Of a DNA stretch of 64,000 bases, positions 7,904 to 16,774 are shown in pieces (the stretch's first letter is position 1; each line of letters starts with the position of its first letter). This DNA is from Mucilaginibacter dorajii (lineage in GTDB: Bacteria; Bacteroidota; Bacteroidia; Sphingobacteriales; Sphingobacteriaceae). Below the pieces are notes generated by a model that was given only the letters and a program-made list of their open reading frames with translations, did no database searches and was not told where the DNA came from. The position numbers were made by a program, and so were the translations under genes. The DNA lies in assembly GCF_024808255.1 (NCBI RefSeq), contig NZ_JANTYS010000007.1, positions 62,001 to 126,000 of the forward strand. Direction: 5' to 3'.

Positions 7904-9718
7904 TTACTGTTTCCCGGCAGCCTTATCCTGTACTTTTTTCCTGAATTTTTTGTCCTCTTTGTCCTTATTTTTCTTCGCTTTTTTCAAGGCCTTTTCCTGC
8001 TCTTTTTGCTCCCTGGCTGTCACGGGTTGACCGGGTTGTTTTTCATCGGCCTTACCAACACCGGCACCGGCTTTTAAACCGCTGAGTAGCGTAAACCAAA
8101 CGGTTTTAAAGAACGGAAAATTGGCCGGGCGAATAAACGCCACATCGGCTATTCGTGGTATAGCTTTACCATCATCCGGGTTATCCTTTTTTAGAATAAA
8201 AGTATTAGCCAGTAACGAGATAATTCCTTTTTTGGCGTAGCCTTTTTCATCATCGGGTTTCAGTACATCAACCTTTAAATCATTATATAAAAAAGTGACT
8301 CTTCCTTTAGATACCTTTTGCGTGCTGCTGATATTAAAATCCAGGCTTTTCAACTGCCCAGATGTGATCTTAACCAGCCCCAACGGCATTACCGCCGAAT
8401 TGACATCTACCAAATCCATCGCCCCAAGGTGCCCTTTATAACTGTAACTGTACGCTTTATCCGCCAGGTTAAACGTAAAGCCAAGCGCCAATTTAGCTTT
8501 ACCCATAAACCGGCTGGTTAAGTTTACCCGGCATAAAGGGTTCTTAGCTAACAATTCTTTTTTATTGCTAATATTATAAAAGCTACCGATAGTGTGCATA
8601 AACTTTACCGTACCCGTTTTGCCCGATTCCTGCTTATGCTCACTATAGTTCACATCCAGGTTTTTAATCTGCAGGGTATCAATTTCCAAACTGGTTTTTA
8701 ATTGGCGGATGGCCCAGTTAGGAAAAGTAACCAACCTATCGCCTGTTTTTAGTTTACTATTGGGATTGGTAAATATGTTGAAAAGGCCTTTGCCCAAAGT
8801 TACCTTCGCGGCGTTAAGCCCCTGCCGGCGTCCAAAAGTGCGATAGTCAAAATTTTCGGCTATTACATCATCAAAATGCAGCGTAAATCTATCGTCCTGG
8901 CTTTTTTCAAAATACGTTTTCACATCAAGCGGCATAACGTCAATGCCGGCCACCAATAAGCGGTCGTTTTTTGTACTCAGTTTAATAGATTTTATCTTAT
9001 AGGTATACAACCCACCGGCAGACCGGCCTGTGTAGTTCTTTAATTCGGTAACAATATCCCGGCAATATAAAGTCCGTGAGGTATCGGCCTGCGTAGCAGA
9101 ATCAATAAGCAGATCATTGGCCTGCACATCCATCTGCTTTAAAACCGAGACCGAGGGTTTAGGGCCTGATTTGTTACGGTAGGTAAGAGTAATGCCATTG
9201 AGATTAATTGCCTTAACGTGAATAAACTTAAAGCTTTTGGAGATCTTTTGATAAAGCGTGCGTTTATCTTTTGTTGCCGGCTTATGCGGTTTGTTGGTAT
9301 ATTTGCTGATATAGATCTCAGGATCTTTAAGCGATACCAGGTCAACCTCCATTTCTTTTTTCAGCCAGATGTTTAAAGCGTGCACACCCGATACTTTCAA
9401 TCGTTTTACCCGTAACTCATACAAATTGTTAGGCCCTTTGTCGTCTTTTTGCAATTGATGATAAACAGCGGTATCGGGCATAAAACTAATATCATGCAAA
9501 ACAACCGTACCGGTAAAAACATGAAGATCGGCTTCGGCAAAATCTATATGGTATAAACTATCAGTACCTTTTAAAACGGCTTCTTTAAGTTTTGCAGAAA
9601 GCTTGCCGGTTAAAAAGCTATCCAGAAATAATACAACAACCAACACCAGGATAGCTAAAGCAACTGCTATGCCCGCCACAATCTTTTGCCACCGGTGCCT
9701 TAAAAATGAAACTGCCAT
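7904..9718 (-). CDS. AsmA/DUF748-like membrane-anchored protein
   Basis: The protein is about 604 residues from the ATG at 9718; the longer frame opens with TTG at 9742. One transmembrane helix lies near the N-terminus (VAGIAVALAILVLVVVLFLDSFL). A long beta-rich region of alternating short strands follows, ending in a Lys/Glu-rich tail (EQKEQEKALKKAKKNKDKEDKK). Inner-membrane anchor plus large periplasmic beta domain is the layout of AsmA, TamB and DUF748 relatives, which are involved in envelope biogenesis and lipid transport. Fine function is unknown. The basic tail would be on the periplasmic side, which is unusual. Confidence 0.65.
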   Translation of the reverse strand: MAVSFLRHRWQKIVAGIAVALAILVLVVVLFLDSFLTGKLSAKLKEAVLKGTDSLYHIDFAEADLHVFTGTVVLHDISFMPDTAVYHQLQKDDKGPNNLYELRVKRLKVSGVHALNIWLKKEMEVDLVSLKDPEIYISKYTNKPHKPATKDKRTLYQKISKSFKFIHVKAINLNGITLTYRNKSGPKPSVSVLKQMDVQANDLLIDSATQADTSRTLYCRDIVTELKNYTGRSAGGLYTYKIKSIKLSTKNDRLLVAGIDVMPLDVKTYFEKSQDDRFTLHFDDVIAENFDYRTFGRRQGLNAAKVTLGKGLFNIFTNPNSKLKTGDRLVTFPNWAIRQLKTSLEIDTLQIKNLDVNYSEHKQESGKTGTVKFMHTIGSFYNISNKKELLAKNPLCRVNLTSRFMGKAKLALGFTFNLADKAYSYSYKGHLGAMDLVDVNSAVMPLGLVKITSGQLKSLDFNISSTQKVSKGRVTFLYNDLKVDVLKPDDEKGYAKKGIISLLANTFILKKDNPDDGKAIPRIADVAFIRPANFPFFKTVWFTLLSGLKAGAGVGKADEKQPGQPVTAREQKEQEKALKKAKKNKDKEDKKFRKKVQDKAAGKQ

Positions 9719-9956
9719 ATTGGTATTTTTGCTTTTAAGCAACCAACCCGGCGGCTTTGTTTACAGGTAACAATAATCAGTTTAAATTGTTAAGGTTTTT
9801 TGAGTAACAAAAATGATGTCTGCCGACCGGATACGAACAGCCTGTGTATCAAAACTGAACGGGCGAACAATTTAATACAATGTAAAATATTGACAATCAA
9901 ATAATTAAAACCATGGCATTTACTTTGCTCTGCATATTTTACCAAGGGATAGCACC

Positions 9957-10292
9957 ATGAAGCACCAAAAACAGCTGGAACGGCGTACTTTTTTACAAGA
10001 CCGTTTTGATATTTTAATTAAACGACAAAGAGCCGGAACCGCATCCTTTAACGAGCTTACCGAACTGGACGATATTGTTAACCGCGACCCAGCCATCCGC
10101 GAAAGCATTCTTGTTGAAATGCAGGAAGGCGATAACCAAAAGGATGATCAGTTAACAGAAGAATATACTACTATTACGCCGGTAAAACAACAAAGCTGGC
10201 TGGAAGTAATGAGGGGTTTTATAGGCCGATGGTTTATGGAGATACGCGGTTTATCAGACCAAATAAACCTTCATGTCATTGCGAGGAACTAA
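9957..10292 (+). CDS. Small hypothetical protein whose 3' end lies in a dispersed repeat
   Basis: This 111-residue protein has no signal peptide. It is charged and probably helical, with RTFLQDRFDILIKRQRAGTAS followed by NELTELDDIVNRDPAIRES. The latter resembles the N-terminal helices of some FecR-type anti-sigma proteins, where residues such as FxxLxxR-x-GxxSxxExxEL are common, but nothing else of FecR is present. The final six residues (HVIARN) and the stop codon are read from a palindromic intergenic repeat (10273-10350). The original C-terminus may therefore have been replaced. Function unknown. Confidence 0.6.
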   Translation: MKHQKQLERRTFLQDRFDILIKRQRAGTASFNELTELDDIVNRDPAIRESILVEMQEGDNQKDDQLTEEYTTITPVKQQSWLEVMRGFIGRWFMEIRGLSDQINLHVIARN

Positions 10293-10350
10293 GCAATCGC
10301 ACGCTGAACAGGGTTGCTTTGCATAGTTTGCGATTGCTTCGCGCCTATCC
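10273..10350. repeat. Dispersed palindromic repeat, GTCATTGCGAGG family, copy 1
   Basis: The left arm starts TGTCATTGCGAGGAACTAAG and the right arm ends TTGCGATTGCTTCGCGCC; the arms are imperfect inverted copies around CAATCGC. The same family occurs as a near-perfect palindrome at 60131-60220 and as a degenerate copy at 19460-19514. It supplies the last codons and stop of the gene at 9957-10292. Confidence 0.8.
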
Positions 10351-10369
10351 ATAACGAGTTACAGATCCA

Positions 10370-10400
10370 AACTTACGAAGTTTTTAAAACTTCGTAAGTT
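10370..10400. terminator. Palindrome, possible intrinsic terminator
   Basis: AACTTACGAAG and CTTCGTAAGTT form an 11-bp stem followed by a T-run on the plus strand (TTTTTCG), downstream of the gene ending at 10292. A near copy (GACTTACGAAG / CTTCATAAGTC) is at 34976-35006, so it is also a dispersed repeat. Confidence 0.55.
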
Positions 10401-10458
10401 TTTCGTCGCTTTGTCATTTCATATTCGAAGCCTGCGGATTTAAAACCTGCATAATTTC

Positions 10459-12819
10459 TTACTCGCTCCTCAAGCTTTTCACGGGGTTAGTCAGCGCGGC
10501 TTTTATCGCCTGGAAACTAATAGTTGCAAACGCAATAAATACAGCCAACAAACCTGCAAAGGCAAATACCTCCCAGCCTACGTTTATCTTGTAAGCAAAA
10601 TCCTGCAGCCATTTGTACATGGCGTACCAGGCTAATGGTGAGGCAATCAGGATGGAAATAAACACCAGTTTTATAAAATCCTTTGCCAGCAAACCAACAA
10701 TACCACTTACGCTGGCACCCAACACTTTGCGCACGCCAATTTCGCGGGTACGTACCTGGGCGGTGTAGGCTGCAAGGCCCAATAAGCCAAGGCACGATAT
10801 AAAAATGGCTATGCTTGCAAAATAGGTGAACAGTTTGCCTTCCTGCTGCTCGTTTTGATACATGTTGTTAAATACCTCATCTAAAAAGCTATAGGTAAAT
10901 GGGTATTCGCCATTGTATTGTTTAAATAGTTTTTGGGCCGCGTTAATGGCTTTTTGGGCATCCCTGCCGGTTGTTTTAATGTAGATGGTGCCAAAATTTT
11001 GTGGCGAGTACCAAAACATGGCCGGGGCTATTTTTTCTTTCATTGATGCATAATGAAAATCCTTCACCACCCCTACTATAACACCTTTATTACCCTGCAT
11101 CCTGAAGCGCTTGCCTATGGGGTTGGTAATACCCATTTCTTTAATAGCCGCCTCGTTTAAAATAAAATGCGCGGTATCAGACGTTGAACTTGTAAACGGG
11201 CCTCCCTCTTCAAATTTCATTTTGAAAAACGATGGCAGGTCTTTATCGGCCACAATGGTGTGGATCATCATGTTTTGTTTGGGATCTTTACCGTCCCAAT
11301 CCAAATCGCCACTAAAACCTCTAAACCTGATCACATTTTGGTTGGAGCGGGTTACATCCAACACGCCGGGCTGTTTCAATAGTTCGGCTTTTACGGCATC
11401 GTAATGAGATGTCATATCGCGCATCCAGAAGCTGAACACGTTGGTTTTATCATACCCCAGATCTTTTTGGCGAATGTAATTAAGCTGCCCGGTGATGATC
11501 ATGGTGCCAATGATGAGCACTATAGAAAAAACAAACTGTGTTACTACCAGTATTTTACGAAAAAGCACATCACCAATACCTGCCGAGATCTTTCCTTTTA
11601 AAGCTTTCAAAGGTTCAAAGGACGATAACAACAAGGCAGGGTAAATACTTGAGGCAGCCAGTGTGCCGGTTATAGCTGATAACAGAATAACCCAGATATG
11701 ATAGTCGCCCAGGTTTAGCGTCATTTCTTTGTTAACCAGGTGATTGAATGCAGGCATCAGCATAAATACCAACCCGATAGCCAGCAAAGCGGCGAATGAA
11801 AACAACAAGGCAGTCTCGACAATAAACTGGATAAACAGCTGTATTTTAGCCGCACCAATGATTTTACGCATACTGATCTCCTTAGATCGTAACATCGACC
11901 GTGCGGTTGACAGGTTTACATAGTTGATACAGGCAATCACCAATATCAGTACCGCTATAATAATGAAGATGCGTACTGTACCAATCCCATTATCGCTCAG
12001 GTCGCCATTGTATAAACGCATTTTGGTTAGCGGCAGTAATAGATATTCGGCGTCGGTATCATCGGGCTTATGGTGAAGGTGAATTTGCGTGATTTTGGCG
12101 GCAAGTCCTTTCATCGATGTGCCCGGCTTCATCTGCAAAAAGGTGATGTAATTTAAAAAGCTGAAATTGTTATTGATATCATTTTTATCGGCCAGCATTT
12201 TTTTCACATGCAAACTAAAAGGCATCAGCATATCAAAATTAAGACTGGAATTTTTTGGAAAATCGGCAATGACCCCGCTCACCACAAAGTTTGCTTTGTT
12301 AACATCGGCCACAATTACCTTACCTATCGGGTCCTGGTCGCCAAAGAATTTTTGAGCCGTTTTTTGAGTGATCACCACCGAGTAATCATCTGTAAACGGT
12401 CGCGCCTGGTTACCACGGATCAGATGAAAATCAAACACCGAAAAAAACGAAGGGTCGGCATAGGCATTCTGCTGATCGGCAAATACTTTATCCTGGTATT
12501 TGTATAGCGAGTAATCGTAATTGCCGGTAATGCGCACCGCTTCTTTAACCTGGGGCAGTTGTTGTTTGGCCATTACCCCTATCGGTGCTACACCCCAGCT
12601 ATAAATTTGCCTGCTATTGCCTGTTCCGCCAAACAATTCAACCCGGTAAATATCTTTGGCGTTTTTATGGAAGCTATCAAAACTCAACTCATCCTGCACC
12701 CAAACCAGTATCAGGATCCCTATGGCCAAACCAACAGTTAAACCAAAAATGTTGATCACCGAATAAAACTTATTCTTGACCAGGTTGCGCCAGGCAGTTT
12801 TTATGTAGTTTTTAAACAC
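10459..12819 (-). CDS. FtsX/MacB-type ABC transporter permease
   Basis: The protein is about 786 residues from a GTG at 12819 (VFKNYIKTAWRNLVKNKFYS). This start is preferred because family members begin MxKNYxKxAxRNL, whereas the upstream 27 codons come from AT-rich repeat-like sequence. It carries two MacB_PCD-like periplasmic domains and two FtsX permease blocks: a first helix near GLTVGLAIGILILVW, a group of helices around FIIIAVLILVIACINYVNLS, and a final group near the C-terminus with VRTREIGVRKVLGASVSGIV. Such permeases work with an ATPase (not encoded here) in export, antibiotic efflux or lipoprotein release. It follows a sigma/anti-sigma/DUF4097 cluster on the same strand with a 111-bp gap. 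Confidence 0.88.
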   Translation of the reverse strand: MFKNYIKTAWRNLVKNKFYSVINIFGLTVGLAIGILILVWVQDELSFDSFHKNAKDIYRVELFGGTGNSRQIYSWGVAPIGVMAKQQLPQVKEAVRITGNYDYSLYKYQDKVFADQQNAYADPSFFSVFDFHLIRGNQARPFTDDYSVVITQKTAQKFFGDQDPIGKVIVADVNKANFVVSGVIADFPKNSSLNFDMLMPFSLHVKKMLADKNDINNNFSFLNYITFLQMKPGTSMKGLAAKITQIHLHHKPDDTDAEYLLLPLTKMRLYNGDLSDNGIGTVRIFIIIAVLILVIACINYVNLSTARSMLRSKEISMRKIIGAAKIQLFIQFIVETALLFSFAALLAIGLVFMLMPAFNHLVNKEMTLNLGDYHIWVILLSAITGTLAASSIYPALLLSSFEPLKALKGKISAGIGDVLFRKILVVTQFVFSIVLIIGTMIITGQLNYIRQKDLGYDKTNVFSFWMRDMTSHYDAVKAELLKQPGVLDVTRSNQNVIRFRGFSGDLDWDGKDPKQNMMIHTIVADKDLPSFFKMKFEEGGPFTSSTSDTAHFILNEAAIKEMGITNPIGKRFRMQGNKGVIVGVVKDFHYASMKEKIAPAMFWYSPQNFGTIYIKTTGRDAQKAINAAQKLFKQYNGEYPFTYSFLDEVFNNMYQNEQQEGKLFTYFASIAIFISCLGLLGLAAYTAQVRTREIGVRKVLGASVSGIVGLLAKDFIKLVFISILIASPLAWYAMYKWLQDFAYKINVGWEVFAFAGLLAVFIAFATISFQAIKAALTNPVKSLRSE

Positions 12820-12930
12820 AGCTTTTTGATTTGATGATTTGAAAATGGTTGAGCACGTTTTGAATCTGTATTTGATAACTCCCCGATTTATAATTTTCAA
12901 ATCATCAAATTACCAAATCTTCAAATTGAG

Positions 12931-13743
12931 TTATTTTGCTTTCCTGATGTAAACACCGCCGAAGGTGGTTTTCATCATAATTTCGGGGCCGCCGCCAGCT
13001 ATTTTGCCATAAACCCAGTCGTCAATTTTTAGGCTGTGCATGCCGTTTTCGTTGGTGCGGGTAACGTTGGGTTTGTGTGCATCGGTCACCACATCAAAAT
13101 CGGTAAAAATATCACCACGATCTGATTTTAACTTTACGTTGGCTTTTAAACCGGTCGGGAAGGTTACATCAATTTTACCATTAAGGGTTGAAAATGCCAT
13201 AGGCGCTTTTGGGTCGATAGACCTGAATGTTACGATAACCGGTCCGTTTACCGTAGTCGCCACAACCGAGCCGGAGATATCAGTTAATTTGATGCTGCCG
13301 TTTACGTTTGATACTTCCAGTTCACCATCCAGGTTGCTGCCGTAGATATCGCCACCGTTCACGGTCGATATTTTATAGCTTCCACCAGATTTCGGCACTT
13401 TAATGATCAGGTTAACCTGCCTGCCCATATTGCTGCGGATGTTTACCTGGTTGTCTTTTTCATCGGCATTAATATCCATACCGCTGCTGTTTAAGCGGTG
13501 CATGCCGGTTTGTTTCTCTTTTTCTTTTTCCCGTTCTTTCCTTCTTTCGTCCTGCTGCCCTTCTATCACAATGGTTTTGCCTTCGTATCCTGTTATAGTT
13601 ATGGAGCCGTCTATCAAACCTACATTGAGTTTATAGGGTTTGCCCGGCTCACTCAACGGAACAACCAATTGTTCCTGCGCCAGTAACCGGCCCGTAAGTA
13701 ATAGTGCTATAGTGAGTACACCTAAAAATTTCATCGCTTTCAT
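12931..13743 (-). CDS. Secreted DUF4097-type beta-helix protein, copy 2
   Basis: This 270-residue protein has a signal peptide (FLGVLTIALLLTGRLLAQ). The body holds repeating short beta units with the recurrent VNGxI/VNGxV pattern (STVNGGDIYGS, SNVNGSIKLTD, TTVNGPVIVTF, STLNGKIDVTF), which is the signature of DUF4097 putative adhesin-like proteins. A charged insertion (ERRKEREKEKEK, about residues 68-79) interrupts the first third. It is a paralogue of the gene immediately upstream (13756-14607), 12 bp away, and probably shares an operon with the sigma/anti-sigma pair. It is likely periplasmic or surface-exposed, with unknown function. Confidence 0.82.
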   Translation of the reverse strand: MKAMKFLGVLTIALLLTGRLLAQEQLVVPLSEPGKPYKLNVGLIDGSITITGYEGKTIVIEGQQDERRKEREKEKEKQTGMHRLNSSGMDINADEKDNQVNIRSNMGRQVNLIIKVPKSGGSYKISTVNGGDIYGSNLDGELEVSNVNGSIKLTDISGSVVATTVNGPVIVTFRSIDPKAPMAFSTLNGKIDVTFPTGLKANVKLKSDRGDIFTDFDVVTDAHKPNVTRTNENGMHSLKIDDWVYGKIAGGGPEIMMKTTFGGVYIRKAK

Positions 13744-13755
13744 TTTATCGTTCTT

Positions 13756-14607
13756 TTATTGTTGTTTTTTGATATAAATATTCCCGTTAAGGGTTTCAAA
13801 TTTAAAGAGTTTCCCGCCCGAGCCGATGCGCACATCAGAGTTTGAGCTGAGTTTATAAGTAGTACCCGCGCCGCTTTTGGCTTCTGTTTTTACCACTTTG
13901 CTGGGCATCACCTGCGCATCGTCAAAATCGGTAAAAAACTGGCCGTTCATGCTTTTGAATGACAGATCTGCCGATAGGCTGGCCGGGTAAGTAATATTCA
14001 TTTGCCCGTTAATGGTATGGTATGATGATTCGCCGGGAGGCGTTGCCAGGTAGTTAACCGTTACAGGGCCGTTTACGGTATGTGCAATGGTTGTGCCTTT
14101 GGCGTTGATGATCTCGATAGAACCGTTCACATTATTAACTTTCAATGCGCCGTAAACATCTTTAACAGTGATATGACCGTCGTTAACAGTAGATACCGCT
14201 ATGCTCATGTTAAAAGGCACTTTAATGGTGTACTCCAATTTTACGATATAATCCCGGTGACGATCTTCATCGCGATGGTTCCAGTTGTGAGGCTTGGTGC
14301 TGTAAGGCTCGGCAGTGTAGGCTATCAGGCTGTCGGCTTTTTGATCGAAGCCCAATTTAAACTCCTTTTTTGCCAGTTCCACATCGGCTTCTGTTTTGCC
14401 TTTAATGGTTTCGTCAATTTCCATCAGCACTTTATCGCCGGCGTAGCCTTCAACTTTAATGGTTCCCCATATGTTATATACGGCAACTACACCCTGCCCC
14501 ATGGTAAATTGTTTGGTAACATGCTCTTTATATTCCTGTGCGTGTGCAAGGTTTTGGGCAAAGCAAAGCCCCAGCGCCGTAAAAACGGTGATCAATGTTG
14601 TTTTCAT
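13756..14607 (-). CDS. Secreted DUF4097-type beta-helix protein, copy 1
   Basis: This 283-residue protein has a signal peptide ending near AHAQ (residues 21-24). The beta repeats with VNDGHITVKD, NNVNGSIEIIN, HTVNGPVTVNY, HTINGQMNITY and LNGNIYIKK match the DUF4097 pattern. The C-terminal LNGNIYIKKQQ closely parallels FGGVYIRKAK in the following gene, supporting tandem duplication. It lies 17 bp after the HEAT-type anti-sigma gene. Role unknown; the context suggests an envelope component controlled by, or feeding information to, the adjacent ECF sigma system. Confidence 0.82.
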   Translation of the reverse strand: MKTTLITVFTALGLCFAQNLAHAQEYKEHVTKQFTMGQGVVAVYNIWGTIKVEGYAGDKVLMEIDETIKGKTEADVELAKKEFKLGFDQKADSLIAYTAEPYSTKPHNWNHRDEDRHRDYIVKLEYTIKVPFNMSIAVSTVNDGHITVKDVYGALKVNNVNGSIEIINAKGTTIAHTVNGPVTVNYLATPPGESSYHTINGQMNITYPASLSADLSFKSMNGQFFTDFDDAQVMPSKVVKTEAKSGAGTTYKLSSNSDVRIGSGGKLFKFETLNGNIYIKKQQ

Positions 14608-14624
14608 AAAATTGTTTCTTCTGG

Positions 14625-15440
14625 TTAAATAAGTTGTGTTATGGTTTGCCTGATCTTGTCTTTTACGCCAGGGTTCAGGTCCTTTTGTTTCAATAATTGT
14701 TTAAACGAGTTAACCGATCCTTTTTCCTGCAGTTTAAGCATCACATCTGCAATGGCCGATTGCATGAGCGGCGAATCCTGCTGTATGATAGACTGGATCA
14801 AGCCCTGCCTTACCTCGGGGTGCGATGCCAGGTGGGTTAAAGCATCCAGCGTGCTTAAGCGTACGTTTACATTCGGATCGTTATTGAGTGTGGCAAACAA
14901 GGCATCAATCACTTCCTTATCGGCATGTTTAATCTCGCTGGTATAACTCACCCCTCTAATCCTTTCAGATGCGCTGGGGTTCTCTAACAACGCCAGCATC
15001 ATGGTTTGCTTTAGCTCATGCACCTGCGAGCTTAGCGCTTTCAACTGCTCATCCTGTTTACCGGCACTACCTGTACGGAAAACAAAATATCCGCAGGTAA
15101 AACTTATCAGTACAATAACCAGGCTATAAGCCAATGGCCAGCGTGGCTGCCATTGCCAAAGGCGGGCAAGTTGTTCTTTTATTGATATACCTTTCTTTTC
15201 CTCGGCCGATTCTTTAAAGGTATTCAGCATGGCCTTAAACTTTACCGGTACATGGGCCGATGGTTCGGGTGCTTCTATCGTGCCCATTAAATCCCAAACC
15301 TGTTGCATGGCGGTAAACTCCTGCATACAGCCATCGCAGCCGGCCAGGTGTTTCTCAAATTCGGCGCGTTCGGCAGTAGTAAGTTCGTTATTTACCCACG
15401 CGCTAAATTTTTCTTCGTATTGTCCGCAATTCATCTTCAT
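14625..15440 (-). CDS. Zinc-finger anti-sigma factor with HEAT-like C-terminal domain
   Basis: Start chosen at ATG 15440 (MKMNCGQYEEKFSAW); a second Met at 15434 has AAGG 6 nt upstream and is equally possible. The longer frame starts inside the sigma gene. The N-terminal anti-sigma zinc motif is HLAGCDGC (HxxxCxxC). A transmembrane helix follows (LAYSLVIVLISFTCGYFVF). The periplasmic part contains HEAT-like helical repeats (EVIDALFATLNNDPNVNVRLSTLDALTHLASHPEVRQGLIQ and following). It starts 4 bp after the ECF sigma stop, so the pair is co-translated. The inferred role is to hold the sigma factor at the membrane until an envelope signal arrives. Confidence 0.85.
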   Translation of the reverse strand: MKMNCGQYEEKFSAWVNNELTTAERAEFEKHLAGCDGCMQEFTAMQQVWDLMGTIEAPEPSAHVPVKFKAMLNTFKESAEEKKGISIKEQLARLWQWQPRWPLAYSLVIVLISFTCGYFVFRTGSAGKQDEQLKALSSQVHELKQTMMLALLENPSASERIRGVSYTSEIKHADKEVIDALFATLNNDPNVNVRLSTLDALTHLASHPEVRQGLIQSIIQQDSPLMQSAIADVMLKLQEKGSVNSFKQLLKQKDLNPGVKDKIRQTITQLI

Positions 15441-15444
15441 CCTT

Positions 15445-15966
15445 TTAACGTTCCATTTTGGTATAAATATCCTTAAGCTCTTGCATCGCCCTAAAAGCGC
15501 GCACTTTAGCAGCTCCCTCGCTGATACCCAGGATGTGGCCAATCTCCTGGTACTTCAACTCCTGGAAGCGGCTTAGCGTCAGAATTTCCCGGTTATCGTC
15601 GCTTAATTTTGCCATTGCCCGGTGCAGGCCTGCATTTTCCTGCTTTTTTTCAAACCCTTCATCGGCACTGGTGCCTCCCGGCAGCCTGTCGGCTATTTCG
15701 CCGGCATCATAATGGGTACCGGGCTTATTCTTTTTAGCGTTATCCTTAATTACATTACGTGCTATCTGGTACATCCAGGCTACAAATTCACCATCGCCGG
15801 TAAAACTGTTGCGGTACCGTAGCATTTTGTAAAACACGGTTTGTACCATATCCTCACTGGCCTCGCGCTGATAGGTCATGTGAAACAAAAAGCCATACAA
15901 AGCCCGGTAATGCCGTTCAAACAGCAAGCCCATCCTATCTAAATCCCCGGCTTTTACCCGGAGCAT
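15445..15966 (-). CDS. ECF sigma-70 family RNA polymerase sigma factor
   Basis: The protein is about 173 residues from ATG 15966 (MLRVKAGDLDRMGLLFERHY). A TTG at 15993 is an alternative, and the longest frame starts with TTG at 16095. Region 2 reads ALYGFLFHMTYQREASEDMVQTVFYKMLRYRNSF with the WMYQIARNVIKD segment. Region 4 carries the helix-turn-helix YQEIGHILGISEGAAKVRAFRAMQELK. It is the first gene of a minus-strand cluster with an anti-sigma factor, two DUF4097 proteins and probably the permease. Its regulon is not evident; autoregulation is likely by analogy. Confidence 0.9.
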   Translation of the reverse strand: MLRVKAGDLDRMGLLFERHYRALYGFLFHMTYQREASEDMVQTVFYKMLRYRNSFTGDGEFVAWMYQIARNVIKDNAKKNKPGTHYDAGEIADRLPGGTSADEGFEKKQENAGLHRAMAKLSDDNREILTLSRFQELKYQEIGHILGISEGAAKVRAFRAMQELKDIYTKMER

Positions 15967-16774
15967 GATCGTATTATCACTAAGTGCGTTCAAAAAGGCC
16001 TGGTTGTTTGTTAAATTATATATTGGAGACCGCCGTAAATTTAAATGGTTACAGAAAAAATCAAAGATTTTTTGGATAAAGGATTTTTGGAGCAAGGATA
16101 AAGGACTGAAGATAGTGCTCAGGGAAATCGCTTTTACCTACAAGTAATGAATTCGTGTTATCTTAAGGTAGCTTTTTTTATACACGAATGCTCACCGACC
16201 CGGTTACAATTTAATCGAATTTCACGAATTTTGGAATTGGTCGATAGCAAAAATCAGAGCAAACGCGTCTGAATAATTAACGGGGATAAACTGTTATTTA
16301 ATAATAGGTAGCTGAATAAGCTTAAGGAGTCGGGTAGATATAAGCATCAAACGATATCTTGTTTTTATTACCTGGTGCTGGTTAAATGATCCAGGTCTAT
16401 TCGGCACCTGTATTGGCGACAACAGGCCCAAATATTGGGATGCGCTTATATCGCAATACACATCAGTTTAGTGTTAACCATGTTAAAATATAAAATATTG
16501 ATTTTCAAATATTTAAATTGTTTTTTATCTGAAATATGTTAAGTTATGTTAACCCAAATAGGCGCGTTTTCCCTGTGGCAAAAATTTAAATGTGATTGAA
16601 AAAGTTCGTGAAATTAGCTATAATCTATCTTACAGACAGTTAAATTCGTGTTTACTCAAAGCTCAGTTTGTGAGAAAATAAAGTCAAATATTAAAAGCTA
16701 TTTCCATTAGATACTGCTTTATCTTTGCTCCTTTATCCAAAAATCTTTGCTCCTTTGTCCAAAAGTCCACAAAA
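15967..16774. other. Long intergenic region dominated by repeats
   Basis: This is about 800 bp without a gene. It contains the mobile element at 16255-16575, a GGATAAAGGATTTTTGGAGCAAGGATAAAGG repeat at 16071-16103, and its inverted relative CTTTGCTCCTTTATCC / CTTTGCTCCTTTGTCC at 16723-16762. Another copy of this last family is at 41209-41241. TATCTTTG at 16720-16727 fits the TAnnTTTG promoter box for yjbQ but is itself part of the repeat. Confidence 0.6.
16255..16575. mobile_element. MITE-like non-autonomous element, family 1 copy A
   Basis: The 321-bp element begins CAGAGCAAACGCGTCTGAAT and ends in the inverted form of CAGGGAAAACGCGCCTA, so the termini are imperfect inverted repeats. It is flanked by TAGCAAAAAT (16245-16254) and TGGCAAAAAT (16576-16585), a 10-bp target duplication with one mismatch. 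Its interior matches the reverse complement of the element at 33045-33283 over most of its length (for example GTTAACATAACTTAACA and ATACCTGGATCATTTAAC-like blocks) but has about 90 extra bp at one end. No open frame of useful length is present. Confidence 0.85.

Noticed and set aside
12820-12900. 27-codon N-terminal extension of the FtsX permease
   Set aside because: It is AT-rich repeat-like sequence (TTTGATGATTTGAAAA type) with no family similarity; the GTG at 12819 gives the expected N-terminus.
14080-14628. 182-codon plus-strand frame opposite the DUF4097 gene
   Set aside because: Its long run is a reflection of biased codons in the repetitive minus-strand gene; no recognisable protein features.
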